DNA of 64,000 bases from positions 930,001 through 994,000 of the forward strand of contig NZ_SUNB01000001.1 of NCBI RefSeq assembly GCF_007570825.1, given 5' to 3'. Each line of letters opens with the position of its first letter. The first letter of the stretch is position 1. Position numbers and translations under genes: made by a program. The stretch comes from Pleionea sediminis (GTDB taxonomy: Bacteria; Pseudomonadota; Gammaproteobacteria; Enterobacterales; Kangiellaceae). Below, piece by piece: positions 1 to 9,293 of this stretch. The notes beneath the pieces were generated by a model, which saw only the letters and a program-made list of their open reading frames with translations, was not told the DNA's origin and did no database searches.

Positions 1-215
1 CGAAATCGCCCTTCACCAATATCTTCTTGTTCTATTATTTCCAACTTTTTAGTGTTTTTTAAGTAGAAAGAATCTTTACGAAGTTCTATTTCAATAACAT
101 GCTGTGGAAATATTTTTGCCAATATATTTTTGAACTCTTCATTTAGAGTCTCGATATCAAAGCATCCAGCTAGGCGCAACGTTTCTTTGTAATGACATGA
201 AGGAGAATGATTCAT
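1..215 (-). CDS. partial gene, N-terminal 71 codons, function unknown
   Basis: Only the 5' part of a leftward gene is present; it runs off the left edge. An ATG at 215 opens a frame without stops to base 1. The peptide starts MNHSPSCHYKETLRLAGCF and continues with an acidic, amphipathic stretch. That is compatible with the helix and first strand of a GAF-like sensor domain, as in many GGDEF proteins, but the similarity is too weak to name a family. There is no good Shine-Dalgarno before the ATG. It is transcribed away from the receptor gene at 927. Confidence 0.5.
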   Translation of the reverse strand, partial: MNHSPSCHYKETLRLAGCFDIETLNEEFKNILAKIFPQHVIEIELRKDSFYLKNTKKLEIIEQEDIGEGRF

Positions 216-926
216 TCTAATTTTCAATCGCGATGAATTACTTAATAATAGCAATGATTTCTAAGAAATCTCAATTGACGCACATCAATTCACGACATCA
301 ATTAACAGGCTCATGTTGGCTGTCCTGCGGTTGACATCAACAGCCGTTATTTCATTTGGTTATTATAATAGTCAGACTAATAATTTCGTTGTCTGCAAGA
401 CTCATTATATGGCAGACTCGCGCCGTGAAAAAAGACTCAAAAATCATATTGATACCGGGACCCTACAGTTAAACCGGTTGTTTTGGAAAGAAGTCTTCTG
501 GATGCTGGATTTCTATCTTAATTTTTTGATCACACAGCTCCTATCGACGACAAAGCATATGATTTGTTTCAAATCTAATCTTGATTAAACTTTTCAGCAT
601 CTCGCCCAAGAATTGAACACAGTTCTTGAGCTTCAAACCTCTCTCACCGGGCATATAACCAATATTACGGCGTCCCAAACCCAAGACTCATGTCGCACCG
701 CAAAATCACCGGAACAATATTTGACAAGCATTCTTGTTGACACTAACTTTAAACTACGGAAGTCTTTGATTCTAAATCATAAACAATAACTTAAAACATC
801 TTGTAAATGTACCTATCAGCTCCAAATGAAAGAATGATCTCTTCACGATTTCAATGATTTGTGCGATTAAATATTAAAGAAAAGATAGAGGCGCTTTACG
901 AATTGCGACTTTTCAAAGCAGTTAAA
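216..926. other. 711-bp gene-poor AT-rich gap
   Basis: This gap separates two divergent genes. I find no convincing gene in it. A 91-codon frame at 313-588 has no ribosome site and an unremarkable composition. Short ACATCAATT repeats occur near 281-302. A possible promoter, TTGACA at 721-726 with TAACTT at 744-749 (17-bp spacer), points right towards the receptor gene. It would leave an untranslated leader of roughly 170 bases. No hairpin with a T-run was seen. Confidence 0.4.
721..749 (+). promoter_or_regulatory. candidate sigma-70 promoter for the Reg_prop receptor
   Basis: A perfect TTGACA at 721-726 is followed after exactly 17 bases by TAACTT at 744-749. The nearest downstream rightward gene begins at 927. 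The -10 match is partial and the leader would be long, so this is only a candidate. Confidence 0.3.
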
Positions 927-3900
927 ATGACAACAAAGTTAATTTGTTTTTTGCTTATTTGTTTCTCACTGTTAGGGCAAAGCGCTAGCTTAACGCTTCC
1001 ACAGTCTTCTTTTCCTATTAACTTAGAATCGAATGAATTTCAGTTTGATCCCGTCAAAGGCATTCACGACCTTGAGCTAACAATTAATGCCGTTGTTAAT
1101 GATGACAATAATTTTATATGGGTTGGCACTCAATCGGGATTATTAAAAATTGACGCCTACGGATACGACAAATGGGATGCCAGCACTGGGCTTGATAATG
1201 GGTTAATTAACAACTTAGTCACTAGTTTAGCTTTTGATAAAAAGAAGAAAGACCTTTGGGTCGGAACAATTAAAGGGATCAGTGTTTACAATCTTGAAAC
1301 CCAAAGTTTTCGACACATTCAAGCCGAAGAGCAAGACTCCATCTCCCATAATCACATAAATAGAATACTCATCGATTCTAAAAATCGTATTTGGGTCGCT
1401 ACCAATCAAGGTCTCAATCTTTACAAAAACGATACTTGGCAACAAATCTTCTCAAATACTAGTTCCAGAACCTCATCATCAAATAATGTTCTTGATATAA
1501 CCGAAGATCGGCTGGGTAATATATGGGTTTCTACGGTTAGTGGATTGAGTCGCGTCGACAACAATAGTTTAATTGAGCATTCCTCTATCAGAAAATACAT
1601 AAAAGGCGATCTTATTGTCACACAAATTCTTGCTAGTCGAGACAATGGTCTCTGGTTAGGCACTGAAAAACGCGGGTTATTCTATTTCAACCCTCAAACA
1701 AATGAAACAAGGCACTATACATCCCGATCAAAAACTAAAAAGCTATCATCTAATTATGTCGCATCTTTGTTTGAAGATGAACAGGGAAGATTATGGATAG
1801 GTACCGGAAAAGGTATCTGTTTATTGAAGCTCAGCAATGGAGAGAGTCTTCAATGCCTAAATGAAAGCCCGGGGCTAAATAACATTATTATATCTCTCTT
1901 TCAAGATAATAATAAAATACTATGGGTCGGCACTTGGTCCAGTGGTCTATATCGATATGATCCGGAACAAACCCCCGTAGATACTTTCTTTATTAATGAT
2001 TTAGATAAGAAAACTAGCGTTATTAAAGGTGTTGACAAAGGGTTAGATTCTGATTTTTGGCTTTCAAACGAAAGTAATGTATTCAAAATTGATTTTAATG
2101 ACAATGTTGCGAAAAAGTATGACTTAAGTGTAATAAACCCAGAATCTATTTATTCGACCTTCGCTATTAATTACAACACCGGCACAACTTACCTAATTAC
2201 TAATGCAATCTATGAGTTATCAGACAATCTTGTTAAACGAAAAATAGAGTTACCTGACGAGCTCAAAAATCTGCTTTGGTATACAGGGAGTTTTGATTCT
2301 AATAATCGATTATGGTTAAGTTCCACCAAAGCTGGTGTATTTGTTTTAGATGAAAACTTGGAAAACATTCTTTATCACTTCGACTCGTCTACCGTCCCAT
2401 ATTTTAAGCAAATCAATAAAAACACTATGCTCTTCGGAGACTCACAAAATGTCTATCGAGTAAATATATTCAATGGTGAGGTAAAAACTCATACATCAGA
2501 AACACATCCCGGCCTTAAAAACACAATAGTTAGCGGCTACCTAAAAGCAAGAGATGGCAGAATATGGATGACGACTCCCGGTGGACTTCATGAGATTACT
2601 CAAGAAGGCATCGAGTTTATCTACACTTCAATCGGAAAACAGGATGGTTTACCTTCAGAAACCTTGACTGGGCCTATTGAAGATAAATATGGACATCTTT
2701 GGATGGGAAGTGAGAAAGGTCTAATTCGCTATGATCCGTCGACAAATACACATCAATTTTTTGGTCAAGACGAAGGAGCTCTTAATCAATATTACATTGG
2801 TGAGTTTTTCCTTAGCGACGAAGGTCGAATAGTATTTCTGGGGCCAAAAGGTTTTTCGGCTATTCATCAAGAATATATAAAGAATACTCATCGATCTTAC
2901 CCTACGGTAATTAATGAGCTTTTATTAAAAGGTAAACCTAAACGTCCTAGTGCTCACTCTCAATTCAATAAAAATATATCTTATACAGAAAAATTGATTA
3001 TACCTCCAGACGAGAGAGACTTTGCCTTAAGGTTTACAACAACGTTACACTCTCACCCTAGAAAACTATCTTTCTTTTACAAACTTGATGGCTTTGATGA
3101 TTATTGGATAGAAACTGACATATCAGATCGACTAATTAAATACACAAACTTAAATCCAGGTAGATATGTGTTCAATATTCATAGCCGTTCAGCGACAGGA
3201 AAAGTAGGCCCAATTAACTCACTTGATGTGATTATTCTTGCTCATTGGTATGAAACCATCTGGTTTGAAATACTCGTTGCTTTGGTTGTCATTATAATTA
3301 TCACTTCTATCTTTTATTACAAGACGAGCCGATACAAGAGATACAATAAAATCCTAGAAGAAGAAGTAGAAAAGAGAACCCAAGATGTTCGATTATTAGC
3401 ATCACTTGGGAAAGAAATAACGTCCATTCTTAATATTTATGAGCTCGTAAAAAGCACTTATCACAACTTAAATCGGTCGTTTAACATTTCAGTTTTTGCA
3501 ATTGGTGTTTGCGAGTACAATAAAGGAAGAATAAGGTTTGAAAAATCTATTAAGCACGGCAAGCAATTTGAAACAATCTATACCAGCTTGGACCCCGAAA
3601 AAGACATAATTGCGAATAGTGTACGATTTAATAAAACTATCCATATCACATCTAAAGCAGAGTTTGAAGAGTACTCTAACTCAAGAAATTATCAAGAAAT
3701 CTTTGAGTTTCAGGAAGAGTTAGTTGTAATCCCGCTAAAATCAAATCAAGAACATGTTATCGGTTGTGTATTTATTCAATCCGATAAAAAAAATAGCTTC
3801 AAAGAGAAAGACATCAATTTTATTGAAACCATTGCGAACTACACAAGCATTGCTTTAAATAATACAATTACAAACAACGAACTGGAACAGTCTGCACTAA

Positions 3901-4382
3901 TTGACCAACATACTGGCATTTACAATCGTCGCGCGTTTACCAATTTCGCAAAATATCAAATCTCTGTTGCCAAACGATCTAGCTTACCAGTTACATTTAT
4001 GCTGGCCAACATCGATGGATTAAAAGAGCTCAATGACTCTCTAGGACAGACCTGTGGAGACATGATGATCACTAGGCTTTCTTCAATTCTTAAAAGAGGA
4101 TTTCGCACTCAAGATTTTGTCGGTCGCTGGGAAGGAGACAAATTTGCCTTGATGTTTCCAAACACAGATATAAACGGCACTAAGCAAGCCATAGAAAAAG
4201 TCGTTGCTCAAATAAATATGGAAGTTATTATTTTTAAAGAACACGAAATAAAGCTTTCTGTAACCTTCGGTCTTTGTGAACTTGAACTTCAATACTCTGT
4301 CGAAGAAATTCTTGATCATACAGATAGCATTATGAGCAAGAAGAAAAACGATTCACAAGAAAAAATTATAATTTGTAATTAA
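927..4382 (+). CDS. Reg_prop / Y_Y_Y / GAF receptor with degenerate GGDEF domain
   Basis: A large envelope sensor of about 1151 residues. After a signal peptide (MTTKLICFLLICFSLLGQSA) come many two-component-regulator propeller repeats with the W-(V/I/L)-G-T-x-x-G-L pattern (for example LWVGTIKGI, LWIGTGKGI, LWVGTWSSGL). These should form a periplasmic beta-propeller sensor. A Y_Y_Y domain follows (FFYKLDGFDDYW), then one membrane helix near residues 779-800, a short coiled coil, a GAF domain near 820-980 and a C-terminal GGDEF-type domain. The active-site loop reads EGDKF (about 1069-1073) instead of GGDEF. The metal-binding Asp of the D-I-D motif is Asn (NIDGLKELND), so diguanylate cyclase activity is unlikely. 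The frame is open from a GTG at 861, but that start has no ribosome site and would bury the signal peptide. The ATG at 927 is therefore preferred. Confidence 0.85.
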   Translation: MTTKLICFLLICFSLLGQSASLTLPQSSFPINLESNEFQFDPVKGIHDLELTINAVVNDDNNFIWVGTQSGLLKIDAYGYDKWDASTGLDNGLINNLVTSLAFDKKKKDLWVGTIKGISVYNLETQSFRHIQAEEQDSISHNHINRILIDSKNRIWVATNQGLNLYKNDTWQQIFSNTSSRTSSSNNVLDITEDRLGNIWVSTVSGLSRVDNNSLIEHSSIRKYIKGDLIVTQILASRDNGLWLGTEKRGLFYFNPQTNETRHYTSRSKTKKLSSNYVASLFEDEQGRLWIGTGKGICLLKLSNGESLQCLNESPGLNNIIISLFQDNNKILWVGTWSSGLYRYDPEQTPVDTFFINDLDKKTSVIKGVDKGLDSDFWLSNESNVFKIDFNDNVAKKYDLSVINPESIYSTFAINYNTGTTYLITNAIYELSDNLVKRKIELPDELKNLLWYTGSFDSNNRLWLSSTKAGVFVLDENLENILYHFDSSTVPYFKQINKNTMLFGDSQNVYRVNIFNGEVKTHTSETHPGLKNTIVSGYLKARDGRIWMTTPGGLHEITQEGIEFIYTSIGKQDGLPSETLTGPIEDKYGHLWMGSEKGLIRYDPSTNTHQFFGQDEGALNQYYIGEFFLSDEGRIVFLGPKGFSAIHQEYIKNTHRSYPTVINELLLKGKPKRPSAHSQFNKNISYTEKLIIPPDERDFALRFTTTLHSHPRKLSFFYKLDGFDDYWIETDISDRLIKYTNLNPGRYVFNIHSRSATGKVGPINSLDVIILAHWYETIWFEILVALVVIIIITSIFYYKTSRYKRYNKILEEEVEKRTQDVRLLASLGKEITSILNIYELVKSTYHNLNRSFNISVFAIGVCEYNKGRIRFEKSIKHGKQFETIYTSLDPEKDIIANSVRFNKTIHITSKAEFEEYSNSRNYQEIFEFQEELVVIPLKSNQEHVIGCVFIQSDKKNSFKEKDINFIETIANYTSIALNNTITNNELEQSALIDQHTGIYNRRAFTNFAKYQISVAKRSSLPVTFMLANIDGLKELNDSLGQTCGDMMITRLSSILKRGFRTQDFVGRWEGDKFALMFPNTDINGTKQAIEKVVAQINMEVIIFKEHEIKLSVTFGLCELELQYSVEEILDHTDSIMSKKKNDSQEKIIICN

Positions 4383-4413
4383 CGATTTTATCATGTTAGG
4401 AGACCTAAGTTCA

Positions 4414-4824
4414 CTAGGGTAAATTTTGAAGCAACCATACATCTTCAATCCAGTGCCAGACTGAATCCCACTCATTGTCGCTCAACTCACCGTCTAACCA
4501 ATACTTTACAACGCCATCCTGCTCGACAACAAAGTATTGTCCATTATATTCACAAATTGGAATTAAATGCCTTGGAACGCCTTGATTCCATGCTTGTGAT
4601 GCAATTTCAGGTAAAAACGAATGCATATTTGGATCAGAAATCGTTACAGGTTCGATTTTTCCGAAAACGACATCACTTAATGACAGCAAATACTCCTTAA
4701 ATTCAATGGGCAATGAAATTAACAGTTGCTCTTCAATTTCAACTATCAAATCAAGATCAGGAAGTTCAATACTTCCAAATCGGTCTTCATTTTTTTCTCT
4801 TAATTCATCAATAACATCATTCAC
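4414..4824 (-). CDS. SMI1/KNR4 (SUKH) family protein
   Basis: A 136-residue soluble protein. The order of an acidic N-terminal helix, an LPIEFKEYLLSLSD segment, a central ICEYNGQYFVVEQDGVVKYW strand pair and a Trp-rich tail (DSVWHWIEDVWLL) is typical of the SMI1/KNR4 or SUKH fold. Family members bind other proteins; many are immunity proteins of toxin systems, others are housekeeping adaptors. No toxin gene is adjacent. Its start overlaps the end of tmcA by 8 bases, so it is probably translated with tmcA. That placement argues for a role linked to tmcA or for a stable operon passenger. The specific function is unknown. Confidence 0.75.
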   Translation of the reverse strand: MNDVIDELREKNEDRFGSIELPDLDLIVEIEEQLLISLPIEFKEYLLSLSDVVFGKIEPVTISDPNMHSFLPEIASQAWNQGVPRHLIPICEYNGQYFVVEQDGVVKYWLDGELSDNEWDSVWHWIEDVWLLQNLP

Positions 4825-6964
4825 TGCTTTGTACCTTTTTGATTAAGCGACGAGCAAACTCTCTTAACATACGCTCTTCTTCCTTTTTTCCTGAAGCGTT
4901 AAACGACTCACACCATTCATTCGAAGAGCAATTTTGCCAGAGTTTCGCGATAAGTCCTTCAACAGCATATCTTTCTTCTTGATCGAAATTACCATCATAT
5001 AATGAAAAGTGGATTAAATCAGAGAGCTCTAAAGTTGCGTCAAACAATTGAATTTCACCATTTATAAAACGATAGATTCTATTGTTATCGATATACAAAC
5101 CTATTTTCTGATGGATACCTGTTAATAACTCGATAACTACTAAAGTAGAAAGGTTTTTGAATACACTTGCCAATAATTGATGAGTATGACTGTAAAACCT
5201 TTCTGTAATTTCATCTCTATTACAAAAATGATTAACTAATTTGAGCATGATAAGGCTGTGGGCACCAGAGCTTTTATCATATGAATACCCTAATTTAACA
5301 GGAATAAAATCTAAAGAACGCCAAAACGGAATTAAATCGTCAGTTGCAGCAAAGCTGGTCGATAGAAATGAAATATTACTAACTGATGCCTGCTGTTCAA
5401 TTCGCCGGATAATTTGAGAGCCAATTCCTTTATCACGACAAGAAGCCGCCACCGCGATACGTTGAACTCGCCAACTTAAATCACTTGACCATTTTGAGCA
5501 TCCTGAATAACGAGCCAATGTCTGAGCGACGAGTTGACCACGAAGTCGCCTTTTTCCCTTTATAATATCAGTTGTTATTTTCTCGGAGTTACCACCTTCT
5601 GTTAAAATCAAACAAACCCCGAGCACATCGACTTTATTTTCTGAAACGCTAACAGCAACGAGGAGTTGCCGTGCAGGATGATCAAGAAACTGCCTGAGAT
5701 CATCGGGAGTTGTTTGATAATGAGAGTCAACAAGTAGACCAAAGGACGTTTCAATATACTCTTCCGGTATCGCTTCTCCTTCTTTTACCCAAATCCATTT
5801 AAGATTACTTTCCTCATAGCTAATCAAGTTAACCTGATATTTGAGTATTAATGTATCAAACGTCCACATTTCTAAAGGGTCGCCTTCATTCCAACGAATC
5901 GCTTGTGTAAGTTGATACTCCTTTGTTTGTGGCATTAATTCGAGAAGCTTTGATTTAAATCGAATATTAAAGCCTCGACCGGATCCCTCATAACCATGGA
6001 TCGTAGTCGAAAAAACAATACGATTTATACTATTAGAGATTTGAAACAAGATATTTGAAGGAATCACAGCAGCTTCGTCAACGAGAACACCATCAATATC
6101 AAGGCATTTCTTTTTTAAACTTATCAAAAGCTCATCAGGTGGCATGAAAGTTAATAAATGCCGGTGCTCTGGCTTTACTAGTTTATGAAACCAGTTCATT
6201 ACGGGTTCAATGGAACCTTGATGCATTGCCACAACCACTAATCGCTTTTGTCGCTCATTTACTAATTGAGCAGCAGCAATTCCCAAAGCAGAACTTTTTC
6301 CTCTTCCTCGATCCGCAGTTATGATTAATGGTCGTTTTGGATGGCCAGTAAAAACCTGAATAATTTTTTTAATTGCAATGTCTTGTTCTTTATAAATAGG
6401 CGCTTCTGCTTGATTTAAGATCTCACTTTGATGGTCAGGCAATTCAATATGGCTTCTATTCCAATCTATTAAACCACGCTTTTCCGGAGATAAATGAATT
6501 AGCCGCTCAAAAAATCGACTTTGATATGCAGGATAATCGCCAAATAATCGATAAGATTCTTCGTTGTTTTGATTGAGCCAACTTTGTTGTGATCGACCAA
6601 CGATAAACAATAAGCCACCGGCCTTTAATGCACCTGACAAACTAGCGATAACACTCGCGCTAATTCCTTTTGTAATATCCAGAACAATAATATCCCATTC
6701 CTGACCTAACGCTTTTTGATACCGTTTCGGCGATAAAATTTCAAAGCATGGCATATCAAACTCAGTAACACAGAGTACTTTTTGTGACGAACCTTGATCT
6801 TTGAGAAAATTAACGAGTTTTACTGTATTTGATTCTAAAAATGAGGTTAAATTATCATCTTCAAAGCACAACAAAGCCAGCCGATGGCGACGTGCCACCA
6901 GGTCTTGCTGTTCTCTAATTATTTTGCTCTCAACGAGCTTTTCGAAAGAAAGTTGTTGGCTCAT
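4817..6964 (-). CDS. tmcA: tRNA(Met) cytidine acetyltransferase TmcA
   Basis: TmcA makes N4-acetylcytidine at the wobble base of elongator tRNA-Met, using acetyl-CoA and ATP or GTP. The protein shows the family order: an N-terminal DUF1726-type region, an RNA-helicase-like domain with Walker A TADRGRGKSS near residue 215-225 and a DGVLVDEAAVIP Walker B, then a GNAT domain (VQRIAVAASCRDKGIGSQI) and a C-terminal tRNA-binding region. At about 715 residues it is somewhat longer than the E. coli enzyme. The frame extends upstream to a TTG at 7003. The ATG at 6964 (MSQQLSFEKLV) is a more normal start, though neither has a clear Shine-Dalgarno. The end overlaps the SUKH gene by 8 bases. The gene faces a GNAT gene across a short divergent gap. 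Confidence 0.92.
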   Translation of the reverse strand: MSQQLSFEKLVESKIIREQQDLVARRHRLALLCFEDDNLTSFLESNTVKLVNFLKDQGSSQKVLCVTEFDMPCFEILSPKRYQKALGQEWDIIVLDITKGISASVIASLSGALKAGGLLFIVGRSQQSWLNQNNEESYRLFGDYPAYQSRFFERLIHLSPEKRGLIDWNRSHIELPDHQSEILNQAEAPIYKEQDIAIKKIIQVFTGHPKRPLIITADRGRGKSSALGIAAAQLVNERQKRLVVVAMHQGSIEPVMNWFHKLVKPEHRHLLTFMPPDELLISLKKKCLDIDGVLVDEAAVIPSNILFQISNSINRIVFSTTIHGYEGSGRGFNIRFKSKLLELMPQTKEYQLTQAIRWNEGDPLEMWTFDTLILKYQVNLISYEESNLKWIWVKEGEAIPEEYIETSFGLLVDSHYQTTPDDLRQFLDHPARQLLVAVSVSENKVDVLGVCLILTEGGNSEKITTDIIKGKRRLRGQLVAQTLARYSGCSKWSSDLSWRVQRIAVAASCRDKGIGSQIIRRIEQQASVSNISFLSTSFAATDDLIPFWRSLDFIPVKLGYSYDKSSGAHSLIMLKLVNHFCNRDEITERFYSHTHQLLASVFKNLSTLVVIELLTGIHQKIGLYIDNNRIYRFINGEIQLFDATLELSDLIHFSLYDGNFDQEERYAVEGLIAKLWQNCSSNEWCESFNASGKKEEERMLREFARRLIKKVQSSE

Positions 6965-7056
6965 TAATCTGAAGCTAGTATGACCGTCATTAACATGTAT
7001 CAATTGCGCGATAAGATAACAATATCGATATATAGAGAGTGTAACCTAAAATTCTT

Positions 7057-7521
7057 ATGAACGAACAACTTAATATTTATCAGGCTTCAAAAGCTGATAT
7101 TACGGCATTAGCGGAACTGTTTAATGAATATCGGCAGTTTTATAAACAAGCTGATAATCAAGAAGCTTGCTTCGAATTTTTAAGTCAACGCTTCGAAAAT
7201 AAAGAGTCTATCGCGTTTATTGCTGAGTTGGAGGGAGCTCCTGCTGGCTTTATTCATCTTTATCCCGGTTTTTCTTCCGTATACTTGAAGCAAATTTGGA
7301 CAATGAACGATTTGTATGTTCGGTCGAACGCGCGCCGTATGGGCGTTGGCTTTGCTTTGTTAGATGCGGCGAAACAAATGGCGATTGAGAGCGGTGCAAT
7401 ACTGGTAAAGCTTTCAACAGAGCAAAGAAACCTGGCTGCACAGAAAGTCTACGAGGCTAAAGGCTATCGGCGTGATACGACATTTTACCACTACCTACTG
7501 CCACTCTACGAAAACCGATAA
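7057..7521 (+). CDS. GNAT family N-acetyltransferase
   Basis: A 154-residue single-domain acetyltransferase. The acetyl-CoA-binding motif A is visible as LYVRSNARRMGVGFALLDAAKQMA (the R/Q-x-x-G-x-G/A loop near residues 88-101), with a C-terminal YEAKGYRRDTTFYHYLLPL segment typical of this fold. The substrate cannot be inferred. It is transcribed divergently from tmcA, and the intergenic region must carry both promoters. It ends just before a hairpin whose T-run serves the opposite strand. E. coli RimI-like functions are possible but unsupported. Confidence 0.85.
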   Translation: MNEQLNIYQASKADITALAELFNEYRQFYKQADNQEACFEFLSQRFENKESIAFIAELEGAPAGFIHLYPGFSSVYLKQIWTMNDLYVRSNARRMGVGFALLDAAKQMAIESGAILVKLSTEQRNLAAQKVYEAKGYRRDTTFYHYLLPLYENR

Positions 7522-7546
7522 TAAACAGAATTGCTATTTAAGTGAT

Positions 7547-7575
7547 AAAAAAAGCGGTGAACACTGTTCACCGCT
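7547..7575 (-). terminator. rho-independent terminator of the DksA-like gene
   Basis: A near-perfect inverted repeat (AGCGGTGAACA at 7553-7563, TGTTCACCGCT at 7565-7575) is followed on the minus strand by a run of seven T (A-run 7547-7553). It lies between convergent genes. The T-run points to the leftward small gene starting at 7827. Confidence 0.8.
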
Positions 7576-7617
7576 GTCAAAAAAGACAAATTTGAGACAG
7601 TCGTTATGAAAAAAACA

Positions 7618-7827
7618 TCAAACTTTGGAATTCAGCTTTGAGTTAATCAACTGCAACTCTTTCATAGCCTGTTCCATTAAGGCGTTCAATACTTCGGCAT
7701 TTTCTAACTGTTGAGCACGCTCTTCAGCGTCTGCATCAAGGCCCTGTTTAAAGTCTTTTTTAATTGACTCAACTCGAGCTTCTAATTCGCGTTTTTTCGC
7801 CAACAAATCATCTCTTGATTCAGACAT
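7618..7827 (-). CDS. small coiled-coil protein, TraR/DksA-like N-terminus without zinc finger
   Basis: A 69-residue, highly charged and almost entirely helical protein. The stretch LLAKKRELEARVESIKKD, then GLDADAEERAQQLENAEVLNAL, resembles the coiled-coil arm of small TraR/DksA proteins, including the Asp pair at the helical turn. The protein stops where those proteins begin their C4 zinc finger, and no Cys is present. It has a good ribosome site (AGGTG) before the ATG and its own terminator, so it looks like a real complete gene. Whether it reaches the RNA polymerase secondary channel as DksA does is unknown. It follows alaC in the same direction. Confidence 0.65.
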   Translation of the reverse strand: MSESRDDLLAKKRELEARVESIKKDFKQGLDADAEERAQQLENAEVLNALMEQAMKELQLINSKLNSKV

Positions 7828-7903
7828 AAAACACCTGTTAACTGATTAACCTTGGTAAATCATTCTAACAATGAATTATTTTTTAATATTGACCTGGATC
7901 AGT

Positions 7904-9088
7904 TCATGCTTGAGAAAATGTTTTTTTGATGCCTTTGAGGGCTTGTTTGATTCTTTGTTCATTCTCAATGAGTGCCAGTCGAACAAATTTATCTCCATAT
8001 TCACCAAATCCAATACCTGGTGATACCGCTACTTTCGCTTCTTTGAGCAACCACTTTGCAAATTCTAATGACCCCATCGATTGGTATGGCTCAGGAATTG
8101 GAGCCCAGACAAACATAGTCGCTTTAGGCTTTTCTACCGACCAACCTATACGATTAAGGCCATCGCATAATACATCCCGACGAGATTTATAACGCAATCG
8201 AATTTCTTCAACACAATCTTGCGGTCCTTCCAGTGCAGCGATACCAGCAACTTGAAGAGGCGTAAATATTCCGTAATCAAGATAAGACTTTAACCGCGCG
8301 AGAGCATGTATAAGCGTCGGATTCCCGCAGCAGAACCCTAATCGCCAGCCCGGCATATTGTAACTCTTAGATAGCGAATAGAACTCAACGGCAACATCTC
8401 TTGCTCCTTCGACTTGCAATATTGAAGGAGCTTTATATCCATCAAAAACAATATCGTGGTAGGCAAGATCTTGAACGACCCAAATATCATGCTCTTTCGC
8501 AATGGCAATGACGCGTTCAAAGAAACTAAGATCAACCGTGTCGGTGGTTGGATTTGCAGGAAAGTTCAGCAATAACATTTTGGGCTTCGGCCAGGTCATG
8601 CGAAGTGTTTTCTCAACACCCGCAAAAAACTCCTCGCGATTGGTGAGGGGAACGTGAAGGATTTCTGCCCCTGCTATAACGAATCCATAGGGATGAATAG
8701 GATACGCAGGATTAGGCACAATCACAGAATCTCCGCGCTCCATGGTTGCAAGGGCTAAATGGGCTAAACCTTCTTTGGAGCCAATAGTGACGATCGCTTC
8801 GGATTCAGGATCCAGCTCAACATTAAAATGACGATCATACCAATCACAAATAGCTTTCCTTAATCTTGGAATGCCCTTTGACTGTGAGTATCGATGTGTA
8901 CGCGGATCCTGAGAAGCCTCTACCATTTTGTCAACGATGTGCTGAGGTGTCGGTTGATCTGGATTTCCCATACTGAGATCAATAATATCTTCGCCTCTGG
9001 CTCTGGCCGCTTGCTTTAACTCACCAATAACATTGAACACATAGGGAGGCAATCGTTTTATACGTGCAAATTCTTGGACCATAGCCAC
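7904..9088 (-). CDS. alaC: alanine transaminase AlaC (class I/II aminotransferase)
   Basis: A PLP-dependent aminotransferase of 394 residues, close in length to E. coli AlaC, which interconverts pyruvate plus glutamate with alanine plus 2-oxoglutarate. The N-terminus ([25 protein letters not shown]) is diagnostic for this group. The PLP lysine lies in [15 protein letters not shown] near residue 240, and NFPANPTT and the terminal [17 protein letters not shown] are also conserved. The GTG at 9088 sits 5 bases after AAGGA; an in-frame ATG at 9082 is the alternative. LL-diaminopimelate aminotransferase is a related activity that cannot be excluded from sequence. Confidence 0.88.
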   Translation of the reverse strand: MAMVQEFARIKRLPPYVFNVIGELKQAARARGEDIIDLSMGNPDQPTPQHIVDKMVEASQDPRTHRYSQSKGIPRLRKAICDWYDRHFNVELDPESEAIVTIGSKEGLAHLALATMERGDSVIVPNPAYPIHPYGFVIAGAEILHVPLTNREEFFAGVEKTLRMTWPKPKMLLLNFPANPTTDTVDLSFFERVIAIAKEHDIWVVQDLAYHDIVFDGYKAPSILQVEGARDVAVEFYSLSKSYNMPGWRLGFCCGNPTLIHALARLKSYLDYGIFTPLQVAGIAALEGPQDCVEEIRLRYKSRRDVLCDGLNRIGWSVEKPKATMFVWAPIPEPYQSMGSLEFAKWLLKEAKVAVSPGIGFGEYGDKFVRLALIENEQRIKQALKGIKKTFSQA

Positions 9089-9226
9089 TGTTTTCCTTGT
9101 TCTCGATGGTTATTTATCGGTATTCGCTATAATTATGGGTTGTTTCCAGCATTTTTGAAATAGCTTTTAGTTACTAGAAAACCATAAAAACACTCTATTT
9201 CGGCCTTTTATTTTAAATTTTAAAAG

Positions 9227-9263
9227 GTTCAGTCTTCGTTCAGTTTATACACACTACTATAGT
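9227..9263 (+). promoter_or_regulatory. 11-bp direct repeat (GTTCAG x2) and -10 box upstream of the His-rich gene
   Basis: GTTCAG occurs at 9227-9232 and again at 9238-9243, exactly 11 bases apart. That is the spacing of half-sites for OmpR/PhoB-type response regulators. A TATAGT -10 element at 9258-9263 follows, with the second repeat covering the -35 position and no good -35 hexamer. This is the usual architecture of an activator-dependent promoter. The ribosome site AGAGGA lies at 9281-9286 before the ATG at 9294. Which regulator acts here is unknown. Confidence 0.5.
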
Positions 9264-9293
9264 CGTTAACATGGAAATAAAGAGGAATGTCCC

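Noticed and set aside
313-588. 91-codon rightward frame in the left gap
   Set aside because: No ribosome site, odd composition, and no family resemblance.
594-760. 50-codon leftward frame
   Set aside because: It lacks a start near its beginning and reads as random sequence; not a convincing gene remnant.
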